Positions 1-10,456 of a DNA stretch of 64,000 bases are shown here, piece after piece. The position numbers and the translations under genes are program-made. Source of the stretch: Madurella fahalii (Eukaryota > Ascomycota > Sordariomycetes > Sordariales); contig CM056876.1 of assembly GCA_029876055.1 (NCBI GenBank), positions 5,022,001 to 5,086,000 on the forward strand. Reading direction: 5' to 3'. The notes beneath the pieces were generated by a model. That model searched no databases and had not been told where the DNA came from. It saw nothing but the letters and a program-made list of their open reading frames with translations. The number at the start of each line of letters is the position of its first letter. Within the stretch, counting starts at the first letter, position 1.

Positions 1-1
1 A

Positions 2-178
2 GTCGAAGAGGTGAAAGTGACTGTTGGGGAGGAAGATGCGAGGTGGCGCAAGGTTTGTATTGACGGGAGTATCGTCGAGGTTGAAACGGGCGGGTGGATG
101 AAGGTGGGCAGGGAGCGGAAGGAGTGGTTGAGAGTGTTAGTCGATGGATGTGTCACGATTGCAGCTCCTGGAGTTTGA
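2..178 (+). CDS. 3' end of an unidentified protein-coding gene (partial)
   Basis: An open frame enters from the left edge and ends in TGA at 176-178, giving a C-terminal fragment of 58 residues. The composition looks like protein: alternating charged and hydrophobic residues, RWRKVCIDG near the middle, and a hydrophobic VTIAAPGV end. I recognise no family. It converges with the ABCF gene, whose stop is only about 67 bp further on, a spacing common between tail-to-tail fungal genes. An open frame of 58 codons at a window edge in GC-rich DNA could still be chance, so the call rests on composition and position only. Confidence 0.45.
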   Translation, partial: VEEVKVTVGEEDARWRKVCIDGSIVEVETGGWMKVGRERKEWLRVLVDGCVTIAAPGV

Positions 179-244
179 ACATTTGTTTTCTTTTTGGATG
201 GTTCATAGACGCCCGCACTCTTCTACACACAACAAAGACACCCT

Positions 245-2794
245 TCAACTGCCCATCAGCTTCCTAACCCTTCTCTCCATCCCCTCCTCGAACTGCCTCA
301 CCCCTCCCTCCAGCTCGACCAACTTCCCCCCAGCCACTTTATACACAACCCTCCGCCTCCTCGCTCCCGGCTCCTCCCCATCTTCCTCCTCCCTCCCATA
401 ACCCCCTTCCTCATCATCTCCCTCCTCCTCATCATCCACCATCCCTTCAACAACCCCCTTCACAAACCACCGGTCGTGCGACACGAGCACCACCGCGCCT
501 CTCCACGCCCTCAGCGCCGCCCGCAGCGCCGACACCGTCTCGTAGTCCAGGTGCGTCGTAACCTCGTCCAGCACCAGACACCCCGGCCGCCGCCACAGCA
601 GGCGCGCCAGCTCCAGCCGCACCAGCTGGCCCCCCGAGAGCTTGGCCACGGGCACGTCGGACGCCAGACGGCCCGGCAGGCCGAGCGTGGCGAGCAGGCC
701 GCGCAGGTCGCCCTCCGACAGCTCGGAGGACGAGGTCGTCGACGAAGAGGAGGAGGAGGCGGCGGCGGCGGCAGTCTCCTCGGTGAGGAGCGCGAGCGGG
801 GTGAGGGCTGGTCGGGAGAGGGCGAGGGATTGGAGGTTGGCCACGGCGTGCTGCGAGTAGTAGGATAGTTTGAGGCGGGGGTGGTGGGTTATGGTTCCTT
901 TTACCAGGGAAGAGGAAGTGGTGGGGTGGGTGGGCTGTTGTGGTTGGGAGGGGTCCGAGACGAGCAGGCGGATGAGGGTGGATTTGCCGGCTCCGTTGAG
1001 GCCCAGGATGCCGATGCGGTCCCCCGGCGAGACGGTGAGCGTTATGTCTTGCAGGGTTGGCGGGGGCGGCGGAACCCCCTTCCTGGCCGGCGGGTAGCGG
1101 AAGGTGACCCCCTCGAGGGAGATCAGCGCTCCCGGGAAGCGGAGGTCGGGCGGGTCCGGAAGCGCGATGGCCACGGGCCGCTCGTCTTGCGGGATGTCGA
1201 TCTCTTCGCGCGCCGAATAGTGGTAGCCTGCCAGGTCGCGGTTCAGCTTGAAGCGCCCGCCCCGCTCGTTCACCTGCATGCCCATGCGGTCGTCGAGGCG
1301 CTTTTGTCGGCTCTTGGCCTGGCGGATCTTGTTCTGGTCGTCGTTCTTGCGGCCCTGGACGAGGTTTTGCCGGATCGATTCTTGCATGTGGGCCTTTTGC
1401 TTGTCTTGGGCTTCTTTCATCTTGGCGAGGTACTGCTTCTTCTCCGCCTGCGAGGATTCGTAGGTTGGGAGGTCGCCGTGGAAGTAGGTCAGGGCCTTGT
1501 CCTTGACGATGAGCAGGTCGGTACACACGGAGCTGGCAAAGTCGCGGTCGTGCGAGACGAGGATGAGGGTCGGTGGGGTGTCGAGGTCTTCTAGGCTCTG
1601 GAGGTAGCGCTGCAGCCAGATGATGCCGAGCAGGTCGAGAAAGTTGGTCGGCTCGTCGAGGATGAGGATGTCAGTTTCTTGGAGCAGTGCAGCGGCCAGA
1701 GAGCTACGCATGCGCCAGCCCCCGGATAGGCTTCCGGCGGGCTTGGACATGTAGGCCTCGGTGAAGCCGAGACCGGTCAAGATCTTTTTGGCGCTCGACT
1801 CAATGTCAGCCATCCGTGATGGCTCAACCTGAAGCTCGAGATCCGCTAGCACGTCGGCTGCTTCTTGGGTCTCGGTCTGGAGCGTTTCGGACGAGATGTC
1901 GTCTGCAGGCTGGTCATTCCTGTCGAGAGTTAGGAGGACACGAGCCACTCCCTTAAGGATAGTCAGGGGCTCCTACAACGCAGCAGACTGGGCAACCAGT
2001 TTCTCGTACTCGACCAGCGCTTTCCTCGCCTGCAATCCTCTTGCGCCACTCCGCAACCGGGCGTCCTTGTCGAGGACAAAAAGACGCTTCTGCATCCGCT
2101 CGTGCCGGAGTTTCCGCAGTGCTCGGAGCGCTCCGTATGGATCCGTGCTGTTTACTCCGGCGGAGAGTGCTGGCAGAGGTTAGAGTTGGCCTTGGGCGCC
2201 GCACATAGCACACATACATTTGATCTCGCGCTCCAGCTCGCTTTTTGCCGTGGCTTTGTCGACCACATGCTCGAGGACAGTAGGCCCATCCTTATCCCCG
2301 GAGCCGCTTGCTGGCAGGTCATCCGAGTTTGCGTCGCTGATGTTGGTCTGCTGCAGGATGGACACTCGTGTCTCCTCGGGAATCCCGGGGATGAGCTTCT
2401 CGGCGATGGCTCTCAAAAGCGCTCAAATAGATGCCGGTTAGCAAGGCGCTCTGGAATTACAGATGTCACCAGCGCTTACTCGACTTGCCGGACCCGTTCC
2501 TCCCGACCAGCGCATACCGGCTGCCGGCCTTGAGTCGCAACTTGGCATTGCTGAGAATCTCGGTCCCTTCGGCCGCAGCCTTCGATTTAGCCTTGCCTTT
2601 CCCAGTCGTGCGCGTACCAGATGTCACTGTGATGTTGAGGCCTTCAATATCCAGCTGGAGCCGGTCAACAACATGCTAGAACCTGGGTGGACAATGTCTC
2701 TCACCTCGCGGTAGTTGGGACTCTCAATGTGGAAACGCGTCTGCTTACACGACACCAGGATGGTCGAGACGGACTCGGCGGCTATGGATGTCAT
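245..2794 (-). CDS. ABCF-family ATPase (GCN20/ARB1-like), five exons
   Basis: A soluble ABC protein with two nucleotide-binding domains and no membrane segments. ABCF proteins act on ribosomes, in translation control or ribosome assembly and export. Exons: 2705-2794, 2480-2654, 2218-2421, 1977-2169 and 245-1919. All phases agree and give about 778 residues. The first Walker A, GRNGSGKST, lies near residue 85, signature SGGW near 286, and DEPTNFLD near 310. The long gap between the first Walker A and its signature marks a large inserted arm. A charged Lys/Gln/Arg-rich linker precedes the second Walker A, GLNGAGKST, near 530, followed by LSGGQ. The second Walker B reads DEVTTHLD instead of DEPTNHLD, an oddity. 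The second domain also holds a Ser/Thr run. The apparent start MARVLL near 1948 is intronic; the real start is MTSIAAES at 2794. Family is firm; orthology to a named yeast ABCF is not settled. Confidence 0.92.
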
Positions 2795-3356
2795 GGTGCT
2801 TGTTTCGTGAAGCGCACGCAACTGGATAAAGATAGCAATCAAATCAAGTATTCAGGACGATAAGAGGAAATCGAAATGGTTGCGATCCCCTATTCCCGAA
2901 ACTGTCTACCTATGGCTAGTATACAAGGGCGGTTTGCTACCCGGGCTTTTATCCGTCCAACTGACGGGACCGGAGACGGGTTGCGGCGCCCGGTATCTTT
3001 CGCCGTGCCCAGCGCCCCCCGATTTGCGGTTGGCGCGAGCCAGCTAGCGCAGTTCGGCCGTGAGTCACGCCGGGACGGCTGCGTTTGGGGAAATTGGACT
3101 TGGCCCACAACCCATCATTCGCTCTTCAAACCCCCAGTTCTTTATTAATGCTTGGGTCAACAGCTCAGAACAGCATAAAGGCTGGCTAGAATAGCGGTGT
3201 GCTTTTGGTATGTTCACCCGCTCGTTTTCGGCGTATTCTCTGCAACCTACCTGCGCGCCGTCAAGGTAGGGCATGTGTTAAGAGTGGCCAAATCTCGCCA
3301 GCCGAGAGAACCAATTGATTAGACATGCTCGTGGCTGAATAAATAACCAATCAGAT
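2795..3356. other. Intergenic: ABCF 5' flank to tRNA-Val
   Basis: About 560 bp without a supported gene. It contains the upstream region of the leftward ABCF gene and the 5' flank of tRNA-Val. Open frames here are short and overlap on both strands. I see no clear TATA element. Confidence 0.5.
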
Positions 3357-3430
3357 GGTTTCGTGGTGTAGTTGGTTATCACGTCAGTCTAACACACTGA
3401 AGGTCTCCAGTTCGAACCTGGACGAAATCA
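3357..3430 (+). tRNA. tRNA-Val (anticodon AAC), no intron
   Basis: A full cloverleaf can be drawn by eye. The acceptor stem GGTTTCG pairs with CGAAATC with one G-U pair. The anticodon stem is TCAGT/ACTGA, with loop CTAACAC placing AAC at positions 34-36. The T arm is TCCAG TTCGAAC CTGGA. The discriminator base is A and there is no encoded CCA, as expected for a eukaryotic nuclear tRNA. It would read GUU and, after A34-to-inosine editing, other valine codons. Confidence 0.95.
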
Positions 3431-4996
3431 TGCGATTATTCTTTTGGTCTTTGTTTTGGTTGCCTTCCGATCTTTTTCGTCTGGTCGGGCGGGTATACGG
3501 GAATCCTGCATACCGTGTCGAGTCAGAACAGAGCCCTTCTGTTGCTGAGGACAGCGCTCAAGCTCCGCTGCCCTCATCGACGCGTAATGGGTGGTTGATG
3601 GTTGGCGCACTGCTGCCCCGTGAAGCCGCGACCACCTCACGGCGGTAGGAGCCGATCAGCGTCCCAATGTTACGGTAGGATCTTACTACGCCCGGCATTT
3701 GGAGTGCCGACATGGCTTTCTTTCTTTCAACGACATCTGCGCACGCGCACACGGCCCGCTTCCCTACACAGCCTTCCCAGTGGACAAAGACGTCGAGTGG
3801 GAGGAGGGAAGGTCTTGGAATCTCGCATGTCGTGCATGGAACCATGGCATCCCTTCTCGGTGGTAAGGCTGCGCATGGACTAGTCCAGCCTTGGACGACC
3901 CAAGGAGTTTTCATTCAAAAGTTTTGCCATGGGAACTAAGGCAACGGCATAGCACGCGAGATGGTCCAGATGAGCGCCGAGGCGAGGCCGACATTTGATG
4001 CCCGATACAAGGTGAAGCTGACCACTGACGGGAGAGCAGCTGTGAGACATCGGACTCGCTAGCGACGAGCAAAAAGGTCCGGAGGGCTGTGGGGCGGCCT
4101 TTGCAAAACCGGAGGTGCCAAGAAAAGCTTGATCGGGGCATATTGCATCTCTTTCCCTCTTTCGCCCAACAATGCATCAGCTCTGCATGGTGACTATCGA
4201 GCCCAGAGTAAGCATCCTGCTGCTGCTTGCCAATCCTATGGCCGAATGAGTGAAGATGGGGTGCCCATTCGGGGTCCAAATCCTAACATTTCCTTACTTT
4301 CTTCGTCCCCCCCCCGCCTTGACGCTTTGGGGATCGACCGGGACGCCAACCGTGGCGCACTGTTCGACTCTGCCTGGTCTGCTCCTTGGCAAAGCTCGTT
4401 GGTTTCCACCGTGAGCGACCTTTGATGGTTCCAGCGGGTGGGCACCCCGCCCGTTCTCTGATGATGACCATGGCTTTGCTGCCCACGATGATTCATCATC
4501 CCGCGTCTCCCATCTTGCAAACCGAAGCTGAGGGCCAAATATCAACGGACTTGACAGACTTTCGGCCGGCCGGCGCTGGCAGACACGCCCTCTCCAAACC
4601 GGGCCCCTGTTTGCTTGCTTGGTGGCGTAATTCGCATCACGCAAGGCTTACCCATGAAAGAACCCCAGGCGCCATCAACCCCGACCTGACGCGCCAAGGC
4701 CGCCGTCAGTTTGCTTTGTCCCTAATTGTACGAGGCAGACAGCCCAGGTCTCCGCTCTTCCATTGTCTCGGTCCCCATTGCCATTCCCCTTTGTATTGTA
4801 CCCGCTTCGACAGGGTGTATCAAGGTGCTCCCTGGGAGACCATGCCCGTGTCGTCGACGTCGTCCTCGTCGTCTGCTCACCTGTCTGCGAGATTCTGTCC
4901 TCGCGTCCCCTCTTCGGCCCTTCGTCTACCATCGTTGTCAGATTTGCCCATGATATACCCGACAACACCCTCAGCGACACTCTGACTCCGGCCGCG
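3431..4996. promoter_or_regulatory. Upstream region of the sugar transporter gene
   Basis: About 1.6 kb without a convincing gene. Pyrimidine-rich stretches close to the start at 4997 look like a fungal core promoter or 5' leader. A C-run near 4310 contains a CCCCGC hexamer, which fits the CreA/CRE1 consensus SYGGRG on the minus strand. A single such site is weak evidence for carbon control. Confidence 0.35.
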
Positions 4997-6869
4997 ATGG
5001 TCCCCTTGCTGTATCCAATATCGGGCACGGCCGATCTGTCGAGGGTCGAGGCGCCAGTGACCTTCAAGGCCTACCTGCTCTGTGCCTTTGCCGCCTTTGG
5101 TGGCATATGTGAGTCCCCCGCGAAGCTCTTTTCTTTTCTTTCCTTTTTTTTTCTCTCCGAGCGTGCTAACCGCCTCAGTCTTTGGCTATGACACCGGTTG
5201 GATGTCTGGCGTGCTCGGCATGCCCTACTTCATCACCCTGTACACTGGGCTGCAGTATAACTACGAGACAGGGCAGCCCATTGGCGTTTCGCCTACCGAG
5301 TTCGCCCTGCCGTCATCGACCAAGTCGCTCATGACGTCGATTCTATCCTGCGGCACCTTCATTGGGGCTCTCATCGCCGGAGATACTGCAGACTTCATCG
5401 GCCGCCGACCCACTATCATCATCGGGTGTGTCGTGTTTTGCGTCGGCTGCGTCCTCGAGATGGCGTCCACAAACCAGGTCGCCCTCTTTGTCATGGGCCG
5501 ACTGGTCTCGGGCCTCGGTGTCGGCTTCATCTCTGCCACCATCATCTTGTACATGGCCGAGGTCGCGCCTAGGAAGGTCCGAGGTGCGCTCGTCTCGGGC
5601 TATCAGTTCTGCATTACGCTTGGCATCCTGCTGGCCAACTGCGTCGTCTATACCACCGCAAACCGCAACGACACGGGTTCTTACCGCATCCCGATTGCTA
5701 TCCAGTTTCTATGGGCTCTGATATTGGGCGTCGGTCTGTTTATCTTGCGTGAGTGGACCTGATTCATCGTCCCAGAAGCCCTTCTCACGTTGTATAGCCG
5801 AGTCTCCGCGTTTCCACGTCATGAAGGGCAAGCTCGACGCGGCGGCAAAAGACTTGTCGCTCTTGCGAGGCCAGCCGCTCGATTGTGACTATATCAAGGA
5901 CGAACTCGCCGAGATTGTCGCGAACCACGAATACGAAATGCAGGTTATCCCACAGACGAGCTACATCGGGTCATGGATGGCTTGCTTTCAGGGGTCCCTG
6001 TGGAAGGGCAACGGCAACCTCCGGCGGACGCTTCTTGGGGCCGGCATGCAAATGATGCAGCAGCTCACAGGTGAGTCGCTCGACACGGCTCCTTAGCCGA
6101 AGTCGGACCCTAACAACGAACTCCAACCCCAGGGATAAACTTCATCTTCTATTTCGGAACGACCTTCTTCCAGCAGCAACTCGGCAACATCGCGAACCCC
6201 TTCTTCCTCTCGCTCGTCACGACGCTCGTCAACGTCGTGTCCACGCCCCTCTCCTTCTGGGCGATCGAGCGTCTGGGGCGACGGCCGCTGCTGATCTGGG
6301 GGGCGGTCGGCATGATCGTCTCGCAGTTGGTCGTGGCCGTCGTCGGTGTCACGGCCGGGCGGACAGACGTGCAGAACGACGTGCCAAACGTCGTGCAAAA
6401 CGACGACGCCGCCAAGACCATGATCGCATTCATCTGCATCTACATCTTCTTCTTCGCCGTGACCTGGGGTCCCGTGGGATGGGTCATCGTGGGCGAGTGC
6501 TTCCCGCTACCCATCCGGTCTCGCGGTGTCGGCATCTCGACGGCGTCCAATTGGTTCTGGAACTGCATCATTGCCGTCATCACACCCTACATGGTGGGCG
6601 GCGAGCCCGGCTCGGCCGACCTCGGGCCGAGAGTCTTCTTTATCTGGGGCTCGCTCTGCGTGCTCTCGCTGCTGTTCGCTTACTTCCTCGTGCCCGAGAT
6701 GAAGGGCTTGACGCTTGAGCAGATCGACTCCATGATGGAGGAGACGACGCCGCGCAAGTCAGGCCGCTGGAGGCCGACCACCACCTTTGCCGCCCAGATG
6801 GGCCGTGTCCGGCAGAGCAGTCCGGTTGCCGATCGGAAAGAGCCTTTGGCAACCATGATCGAGGCTTAA
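4997..6869 (+). CDS. MFS sugar porter (hexose/monosaccharide transporter type), four exons
   Basis: Encodes a plasma-membrane sugar:H+ symporter or facilitator of the major facilitator superfamily. Exons: 4997-5108, 5179-5748, 5798-6070 and 6133-6869, giving 563 residues, normal for fungal sugar porters with 12 membrane spans. Sugar-porter signatures occur in order: FGGIFFGYDTG in helix 1 (about 34-44), GRRP (112-115), GRLVSGLGVG (about 145), EVAPRKVRG (165-173), PESPRF (228-233), QQLTGINFIFYFG in helix 7, and PEMKGLTLEQID after helix 12. The start MVPLLYPISG is the first ATG that leaves a normal short cytosolic N-terminus. Introns end at CTCAG, TATAG and CCCAG. Substrate cannot be fixed by eye: glucose or another hexose is likely, but quinate or disaccharide carriers share these motifs. 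The C-terminal tail of about 50 residues is shorter than in RGT2/SNF3-type sensors. Confidence 0.93.
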
Positions 6870-7841
6870 TGTTTCCTTCTTTTCGTTTGTTAGTCTATTG
6901 TATCACTGCTTGTGTCGTAGCGCTACGGCCCTACGGGGTGGTTGTTTACGGGCCGGGTCTAGCTTGGAGACCGTACGTCTAGCCAGGAAGAAGTAGGCGG
7001 ATATCAACAGCTAGCAACTGCATAAACTAGGCCCGCACCCGGCATTCCCTCCTCTCCAATAGTTGCACAAACAACTCATTTCTGTGCACGACGGAAAACC
7101 CCCATGAACAATGTCCGCATATGCCCTGGTCGCCGACACTGACGTCCAACCGAGCTATGCCATGCGGCGAACCCACTCGGCGATCGTCAGATCGCCGCAG
7201 CCACCATCGGGCTAGAATCCGGGCATGAACGAACCATCGGCTGCATCCCGTAATACGACAGCAATTAAATCACCCATCCTTCGCACTGTAGCAAATACGA
7301 GTGTCACGAAAGCAAACACTAGCAAACGAACTCCCCCGACTGTGCAAAGTTGGTATGCCATTGTCTCCAGCGCAGAGAATTAAGAATAAGAACCCAAACT
7401 TCCCATTCAGAAAAAGAAGCACAAAAAAGCCCCAGGCGCTATGCCTCGGCAGAGTATCAAGTCGAAGGAGAAAAAAGTAAACCAGCTCATCGAACAATAC
7501 CGTTTTCGTCCAAAAAAAAAAAAAAAAAAGTATATCTCCGCCTCAAAAATCACCACAGAGACCACATGACCGAGACACGCCTGCTTGTCCGAACAGCCCT
7601 TGGGGTGCCACGGGGTAAAAAAGTGACGTCCGGAAAACACAACAACACACCCAACGCTGCGCAAAAAAAGGGAGTGAGGTAAAGAGGTAAATTAGGTTAA
7701 CGCGGGCTATCTCATCGTGTCTCATGTCTCGTAAAAGCAGTGCTGCCCCTCGGGGCTCGGTTGTGCTCTGTGTACAGAGGGGGGGGGGCCGGGGGAGGAG
7801 AAAGGCCCATGAGGGGAGGGAGTCCAATGCAATTATGAGGT
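6870..7841. other. Convergent intergenic region with poly-A tract
   Basis: Lies between the ends of the transporter gene (+) and the GPI-protein gene (-), so it should hold both 3' UTRs. It includes an A-run near 7513-7530 and a G-rich run near 7781-7797. No supported gene. Confidence 0.5.
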
Positions 7842-8620
7842 TTAGAGAAGCACCGCAAAACCTGCGGCCAGGAAGACCAATGCGCTCGCGGGGCCGGCGA
7901 TGCTGCCGGCGCCCTCGGCGATGTCCGACCCGGTCGGGGCAGGCGGCGCAACAGATGTGATGGCTGTCGAGTTGGACCCGCCGAAGCTCGCGCTGGGGGC
8001 GAACGACCTGGTCGAGGTTGAGCTCTCGACGGCGATCGTGGTTGAGTTATTCTCCACGATGGTGGAGCCGGCCTTGGTCGTTGTGGGCGGCGCGGCGGTG
8101 CTGCTGGAGGAGCTGGCCGTCGTGGTCGTCACGGGAGGGGGGGTCTGCGACACCAGCTTTCCGACGTTGTAGTTGGCGGCGCAGGTGGCCAGGTCCATAC
8201 CCTCGGGGCAGCACCATGTCTCGCCCTGGTCGTCGGATGTGCAATAGTATCCAGCTTCACAGGAGTCTAGACATCAACAAGTCAGCACTGGGAGGGAAGC
8301 TCCACTTCCAGAGTCTGACATCACGTACCGCCAGACTTGTTAGGGCAGCAAATCTCGCCAATAGCCGGGTTGAAGCAGTGAACCTGGTCGTCGGAAGAAG
8401 CGCAGGTCTCGTAGCCGGCGCCGCAAGCTTCCGCACAAGTGTTTCCAGCGTTGCAGGCAGCCTGCTCCGGCTGGTATCCGGGGGCATCCTGACGACGGAC
8501 CACACCGAACAGCTCACGGACCGACATCTTCATGGCATGTGGCTGGTAGGGCATCGGCTCGGCGGCGACAGTGGCCGCGAGGGCAAGGGCCGCCAACGCG
8601 GTGATGGATCTGGCGAGCAT
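7842..8620 (-). CDS. Secreted cysteine-rich protein with predicted GPI anchor, two exons
   Basis: Exons 8329-8620 and 7842-8266, joined in phase, encode 238 residues. The N-terminus MLARSITALAALALAATVAA is a clear signal peptide. The next ~110 residues carry about a dozen cysteines in two related blocks (CNAGNTCAEACGAGYETC and a CEAGYYC...WCCPEG block), suggesting a small disulfide-bonded module repeated twice. A Ser/Thr-rich stretch, likely O-glycosylated, follows. The C-terminus ends in a hydrophobic segment after small residues, as in GPI-anchor signals. It would sit at the cell surface or in the wall. Many filamentous ascomycetes have wall proteins of this layout with no known function; I assign none. 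An adhesin or effector role is possible but unsupported. Confidence 0.82.
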
Positions 8621-9403
8621 CGTGATGTCGGATCGACGTCAAATGTCAATTGAGTTGGCACTCGGCGAGCTTTTTCTTTTAGTTCTTTTTCTTTTTCCGA
8701 GTCAATCGAGGCGCGGTGCAATCCGACAGAATTGTGCAGCGCAAGGGCCGTTGCGATGGAGCAGGTATGCAGAAAAACGAATGGATAGAGCACGAGACTC
8801 TGTTTAAAGAGCGACGGGTTCTTCGCGGTGAAGATGACGGGGATGCCAGTCAAGCGCGCGCGCGAGGGAGAAATGAGGGTGAATAAAAAAGGGCCACAGC
8901 CATCCGGGGTCGGTGGACCCCCCTTCGGCTTGATAAATGGGGCGCTAACGTACCCGACCAGCCAGCTGTCGCGCCTGGGGTACATTGGCTCGCCAAGCGG
9001 CCACTCTTCGCATCTCCTTAATTTTAGCTTGATTCGCTGCGAGGCACGGTACCTGCGTCGTTCCTGGCCAGCCGCCCAATGACGGTCGATCATCCCACAT
9101 TCCAGAAAAACCCGTCGCTCCAATTACCAGCACACAGGTCGGCGTGCGTTCATCCACTTGTTATTCGACACTGGGAATGCCATCTCTTCTGATGTGGTTT
9201 TTGAAGGCAAAGCAGGGCAGAGCAGGGCAAGGCAAGGCAACTGCAGGGTTTCGCGGGGCCAAGATAACCAGCGGAGCCAGTCGGCCAGTGATCCCCGTCC
9301 AAGGCCGCAGTCTTTATGCCGAGCCCGGGGTCAGCGAAATGAGCCAAGCGGTCCAGCCTTCCTTGCAGCTGTCTGACGTCCGAGGATCGACAAAACAAAA
9401 AAA
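8621..9403. other. Upstream region of the GPI-protein gene
   Basis: About 780 bp with no supported gene, between the start of the leftward GPI-protein gene and the heptanucleotide array. A short run of GGCA-like units lies near 9210-9240. Confidence 0.45.
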
Positions 9404-9592
9404 TAAAAAATAAAAAATAAAAAATAAAAAATAAAAAATAAAAAATAAAAAATAAAAAATAAAAAATAAAAAATAAAAAATAAAAAATAAAAAATAAAAA
9501 ATAAAAAATAAAAAATAAAAAATAAAAAATAAAAAATAAAAAATAAAAAATAAAAAATAAAAAATAAAAAATAAAAAATAAAAAATAAAAAA
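9404..9592. repeat. Perfect (TAAAAAA)27 heptanucleotide tandem array
   Basis: T occurs every seventh base from 9404 to 9586, with six A between each and six A after the last. That gives 27 units over 189 bp without interruption. It is flanked by A-rich lead-in sequence on the left and unique sequence on the right. The open frames across it on the minus strand translate to a Phe/Tyr/Leu/Ile pattern and are artefacts of the repeat. The motif is not the fungal telomere TTAGGG. Confidence 0.97.
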
Positions 9593-10368
9593 CTTTGGCA
9601 ACAGCGGGTGAGCGTCAACGAACGCATCCCACGGCCAAACAATCCGATATCGCAAGCGCCCACGAGGGGCGTACTCTTTGGCGCCGCTGCCTATTAGTCG
9701 ACTGAGGCGGCTTTGCCGCAGGCTGTGTGTGGCACTGTCAGCCAGTCGGAATCGACTGGCTCCGAAGCTCGCAAATCGAATTGATGACTTGTTTCAGAGA
9801 TCCCTGGTCTGTGCGTCCCGGCAGCTGCAGACCCACACCGGCCCCGGTCCCGAAGCTATCATCGTCCGGGCCCGTTGCATGACCCCCGGCCGGGGGATCG
9901 GCGAGCTGCATCCGGCGGCTGCACAACTGATTTAAGCTCGAGTCATGCATCTTTGCTTACACGGACTGCCTAGCGTCGTGCTATGTGGCCCAAGGTCTCG
10001 GTCGCGTAGTTGAAATAGTTAGATCGACGCATTCCCTAGGACAATGCGGCTCTGGGTAGTCATCTATGAGGCTACTGTCTCGCAACCTTTTGTGAAACAG
10101 CTTGCTCAGGTAGACACAGGTGACCCCGCGTACAACATCTCTTATGTCCGAACTAGAGGCGACCCTATGGCTGTTACCGAGTCCAGTCCGCTTCGGAGAT
10201 TAGGCTGCTCACGCCCATGTTTCTCCATCCTGTTGATCCCAGACAAGAGTGGCCAGTCTACCAAACCTCGGCATGCTGGCTACATCGTGCCCTTGTGGAA
10301 GACTCGGCGTTGAGCCGACACAACCGGGCTTTTTTCAAACCGCCCGCGAGTCATGCCCATATCTACCG
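9593..10368. other. Intergenic, no gene seen
   Basis: Unique sequence between the heptamer array and the tRNA-Phe relic. Short open frames occur on both strands, but none shows a known domain or a workable exon structure. Confidence 0.4.
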
Positions 10369-10456
10369 ACGGGTTTGGCTCGGTCGAGAGCGTCAGACCG
10401 AAGTCAAACCTAGGAAACCCATTAGAAGGTCGTGTTTTCGATCCACATAAACCGCA
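10369..10456 (+). pseudogene. tRNA-Phe pseudogene retaining the tRNA intron
   Basis: Aligns along its whole length with the intact tRNA-Phe at 16325-16415. Shared blocks include CGGGTTT, GAGAGCGTCAGAC, GAAGGTCGTG, TTCGATCCACA and AAACCGCA. Defects: the first base is A, so the 1-72 pair is lost; the D loop is two bases short; T33 before the anticodon is C (CCGAAG for CTGAAG); the 3' anticodon-stem strand is TTAGA and no longer pairs; the T stem and B box are altered. The intron position is still filled by 18 or so bases that differ from the functional intron. Keeping the intron argues for a DNA-level copy, not a retroposed tRNA. Confidence 0.85.

Noticed and set aside
1929..1948. MARVLL start for the ABCF protein
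   Set aside because: It lies in a 57-nt intron (1920-1976) with a CTAAC branch site; exons upstream carry the first Walker A.
9314..9663. Two overlapping 110-residue ORFs rich in Phe, Tyr, Leu and Ile
   Set aside because: They are translations of the (TAAAAAA)27 array; the seven-residue periodicity comes from the repeat unit.
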